In this document: piece after piece, positions 62,763-64,000 of the stretch
Layout: every line of letters begins with the position of its first letter
Numbering within the stretch: the first letter of the stretch is position 1
Assembly: GCA_022791455.1 (NCBI GenBank)
Contig: JAAVZC010000003.1
Span: forward strand, 62,001-126,000
DNA length: 64,000 bases
Reading direction: 5' to 3'
DNA from: Eggerthellaceae bacterium
Lineage (GTDB): Bacteria > Actinomycetota > Coriobacteriia > Coriobacteriales > Eggerthellaceae
Position numbers and translations under genes: made by a program
The notes under the pieces: model-generated
What the model saw: only the letters and a program-made list of their open reading frames with translations
What the model was told of the DNA's origin: nothing
Databases searched by the model: none

Positions 62763-63254
62763 GTGAACTTAAGCCAGCCGGTAAATCATCACCAGAAGAT
62801 TCCCATGCTTTTCCGACGCAACGGGCGCAAGGCGCCGATTTCCGCGATTCTGATTTTGACACTGTGCTTCATCTCTTTATTCGTGTGCTCATCATGCGCC
62901 GCCAAAGGGGAAGAGGGCCCTATTGGTGTTTGGAGCGCATCAGGCCTAGGGGTACTAGAGATTGATGAATATGGCAATACGGATCTAGAAGGCGAAGTAC
63001 TCGACGCAAGCGGCACGATTACCGTTTCAGCCGAGGCGATAATCGTCGACGTCTCCTGGGAAGGAGGGTCAATCACCCTTGCTGGTGAGTACGAGGATAA
63101 AACAGAAGATGAGGGTCTACCTATGTACAAAATCAACTCCGAAACCCGCATGACCATCGATTACGTTGATGGCGCTTATTACGCACTTCTCTTCGGACCA
63201 GATGCCATTAAGGAAGGGAGGGTTGTTTTCTTTGTACTCGAGAAAGCACCGTAG
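62763..63254 (+). CDS. Putative lipoprotein, paralogue A
   Basis: Protein of about 163 residues. A basic N-region (MLFRRNGRKAP) precedes a hydrophobic signal (ISAILILTLCFISLFVCSSC) with a non-ideal lipobox ending at Cys. The mature part (EIDEYGNTDLEGEVLDASG, then TVSAEAIIVDVSWEGGSITLAGEYEDKT) is beta-rich and clearly related to the next gene's product. Start uncertain: ATG 62754 overlaps AAAAGG, so I prefer GTG 62763; an ATG at 62805 is also possible. It begins 13 bp after the DUF2971 gene. Confidence 0.7.
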   Translation: MNLSQPVNHHQKIPMLFRRNGRKAPISAILILTLCFISLFVCSSCAAKGEEGPIGVWSASGLGVLEIDEYGNTDLEGEVLDASGTITVSAEAIIVDVSWEGGSITLAGEYEDKTEDEGLPMYKINSETRMTIDYVDGAYYALLFGPDAIKEGRVVFFVLEKAP

Positions 63255-63477
63255 GCTATTTCGCACTTCGGCCAGAAACGAGCGAACACGAGAAGAACCG
63301 AGCCATTGCAGCGCAGCACATACCATTGTCGGCTCTTACAGAAAATCCGCAAGTCCCAACAAAAAAACTCGCCAAACGAGGAACGCAGGCTAAACGAGCT
63401 GCGATCGCTATCGATCGGCGAAAACGCAGCCCGTTCACAGCACGGATAAGCATGAGCCGAATTCGAAAGGGGACACT

Positions 63478-63972
63478 ATGGCTCAACGCACAAAAACCAA
63501 TCAACATGAAGGCACGGACTTCGCCTCCGGGCACAGCAGGTTCAAAATACTAACCATCCGCATCGTAATAATGTCATTATGCCTAATCGCCCTACTCTCA
63601 TTTACTGGATGTAATGACACAGAAGAAAACCGCTTCGTTGGTTCATATAATGTTTTGAGCCTGTGCAGCGCAGAAACCGATGGAAGCGGAAACACAAGCT
63701 TGACAAGCGCATTTTACGAGGCGAGTGGCAAGGTGATAGTGTCGGAGGACGAGATGATCATTGATATCCTTTGGGACGGGGAGGCGTTCAGCGTCACCGG
63801 TCAATACGTCTCCAAAACAACAGACACCTCGGACCGACCTCTATACAAAGCAGAAGACGAGTTCTACATGGCCATAGGAGAATCAAGCGGGGTCTATATA
63901 GCATATGCCGGTGAATACTCGGAAAAGGATGATAAATTAAGCGGATTGGCCTTTCAGCTCGAGAAAGAGTAG
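63478..63972 (+). CDS. Putative lipoprotein, paralogue B
   Basis: Protein of 164 residues with a signal peptide (ILTIRIVIMSLCLIALLSFTGC) ending in a good lipobox FTGC. The mature part shares with paralogue A the pattern GNTxL ... ASGxxxVSxxxxIxDxxWxG ... GxYxxKT ... PxYK. It is preceded by GAAAGGGG 6 nt before the ATG. The 223 bp between the two paralogues hold no convincing gene. Function unknown; the duplication suggests a lineage-specific lipoprotein family. Confidence 0.8.
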   Translation: MAQRTKTNQHEGTDFASGHSRFKILTIRIVIMSLCLIALLSFTGCNDTEENRFVGSYNVLSLCSAETDGSGNTSLTSAFYEASGKVIVSEDEMIIDILWDGEAFSVTGQYVSKTTDTSDRPLYKAEDEFYMAIGESSGVYIAYAGEYSEKDDKLSGLAFQLEKE

Positions 63973-64000
63973 CACAACGGGGACGGGTCTGATTTATGAG

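Noticed and set aside
63255-63477. Gene between the two lipoproteins
   Set aside because: Short frames here lack ribosome sites and homology; the stretch may be a decayed copy but no shared motif with the lipoproteins is visible.

Overview
The window looks like a chromosomal segment of a high-GC actinobacterium of class Coriobacteriia, most likely family Eggerthellaceae (Eggerthella, Adlercreutzia, Gordonibacter or Slackia relatives). This is inference from the protein sequences, the GC-rich codon use, AGGAGG-type ribosome binding sites with frequent GTG/TTG starts, and a molybdate plus cytochrome c maturation gene set typical of these anaerobic respirers. Species cannot be fixed from the sequence alone.

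Layout. 1-12.8 kb is a minus-strand housekeeping run: rapZ (cut by the window edge), uvrC, a HIRAN/Sel1-like pair, gdhA, uvrA (with a LexA-type SOS box), a 24-residue membrane peptide with its own terminator, xerC and trmFO. 12.2-21.5 kb is an accessory stretch of small regulators and mobile-looking genes: XRE proteins, YxeA, a TetR/membrane-protein divergon with a doubled operator, LytTR-DUF3021, an AAA/DUF4143 ATPase beside a DUF3021 gene remnant, a GyrI-like protein, Fic, a PEBP protein and HicAB. 21.5-34.9 kb holds dprA-comM-yraN, ndk, a TPR protein, cyclophilin, an RlmD-like methyltransferase, two convergent tRNAs, an SDR, a NifX-like protein, a lipid glycosyltransferase, GT2, GtrA and infC-rpmI-rplT. 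35-59 kb holds a PASTA-like membrane protein, pyk, moaC/moaA, modABC, ligA, an HdeD homologue, galU, a complete variant ccm operon (ccmE-F-A-B-C-D), and metG-tatD-flavoprotein-rsmA. 59-64 kb is a compositionally different island: a Phd/RelE-type module with a third gene, a candidate structured RNA, a pentapeptide-repeat/ankyrin membrane protein, a DUF2971 protein and two paralogous lipoproteins.

How it fits together. UvrA and UvrC are excision repair; DprA, ComM and YraN are DNA uptake and processing; MoaA/MoaC with ModABC feed molybdenum cofactor enzymes; the Ccm operon feeds c-type cytochromes. The CcmE protein carries CxxxY instead of HxxxY and no ccmG/H/I genes are present, matching the variant 'System I*'.

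The most unusual signals are: (1) palindromic dispersed repeats, including copies translated in frame inside and at the end of tatD; (2) several long inverted-repeat hairpins of about 100-160 bp placed 3' of minus-strand genes, plus an element upstream of ccmE whose complementary segments interleave as in a pseudoknot; (3) a candidate ncRNA at 60420-60548 closed by a perfect 12-bp stem; (4) an apparent AUA start codon for infC behind an attenuator-like terminator; (5) a ModB permease carrying a secreted-looking domain of about 240 residues. Structural calls were made by eye and no folding or database search was run.
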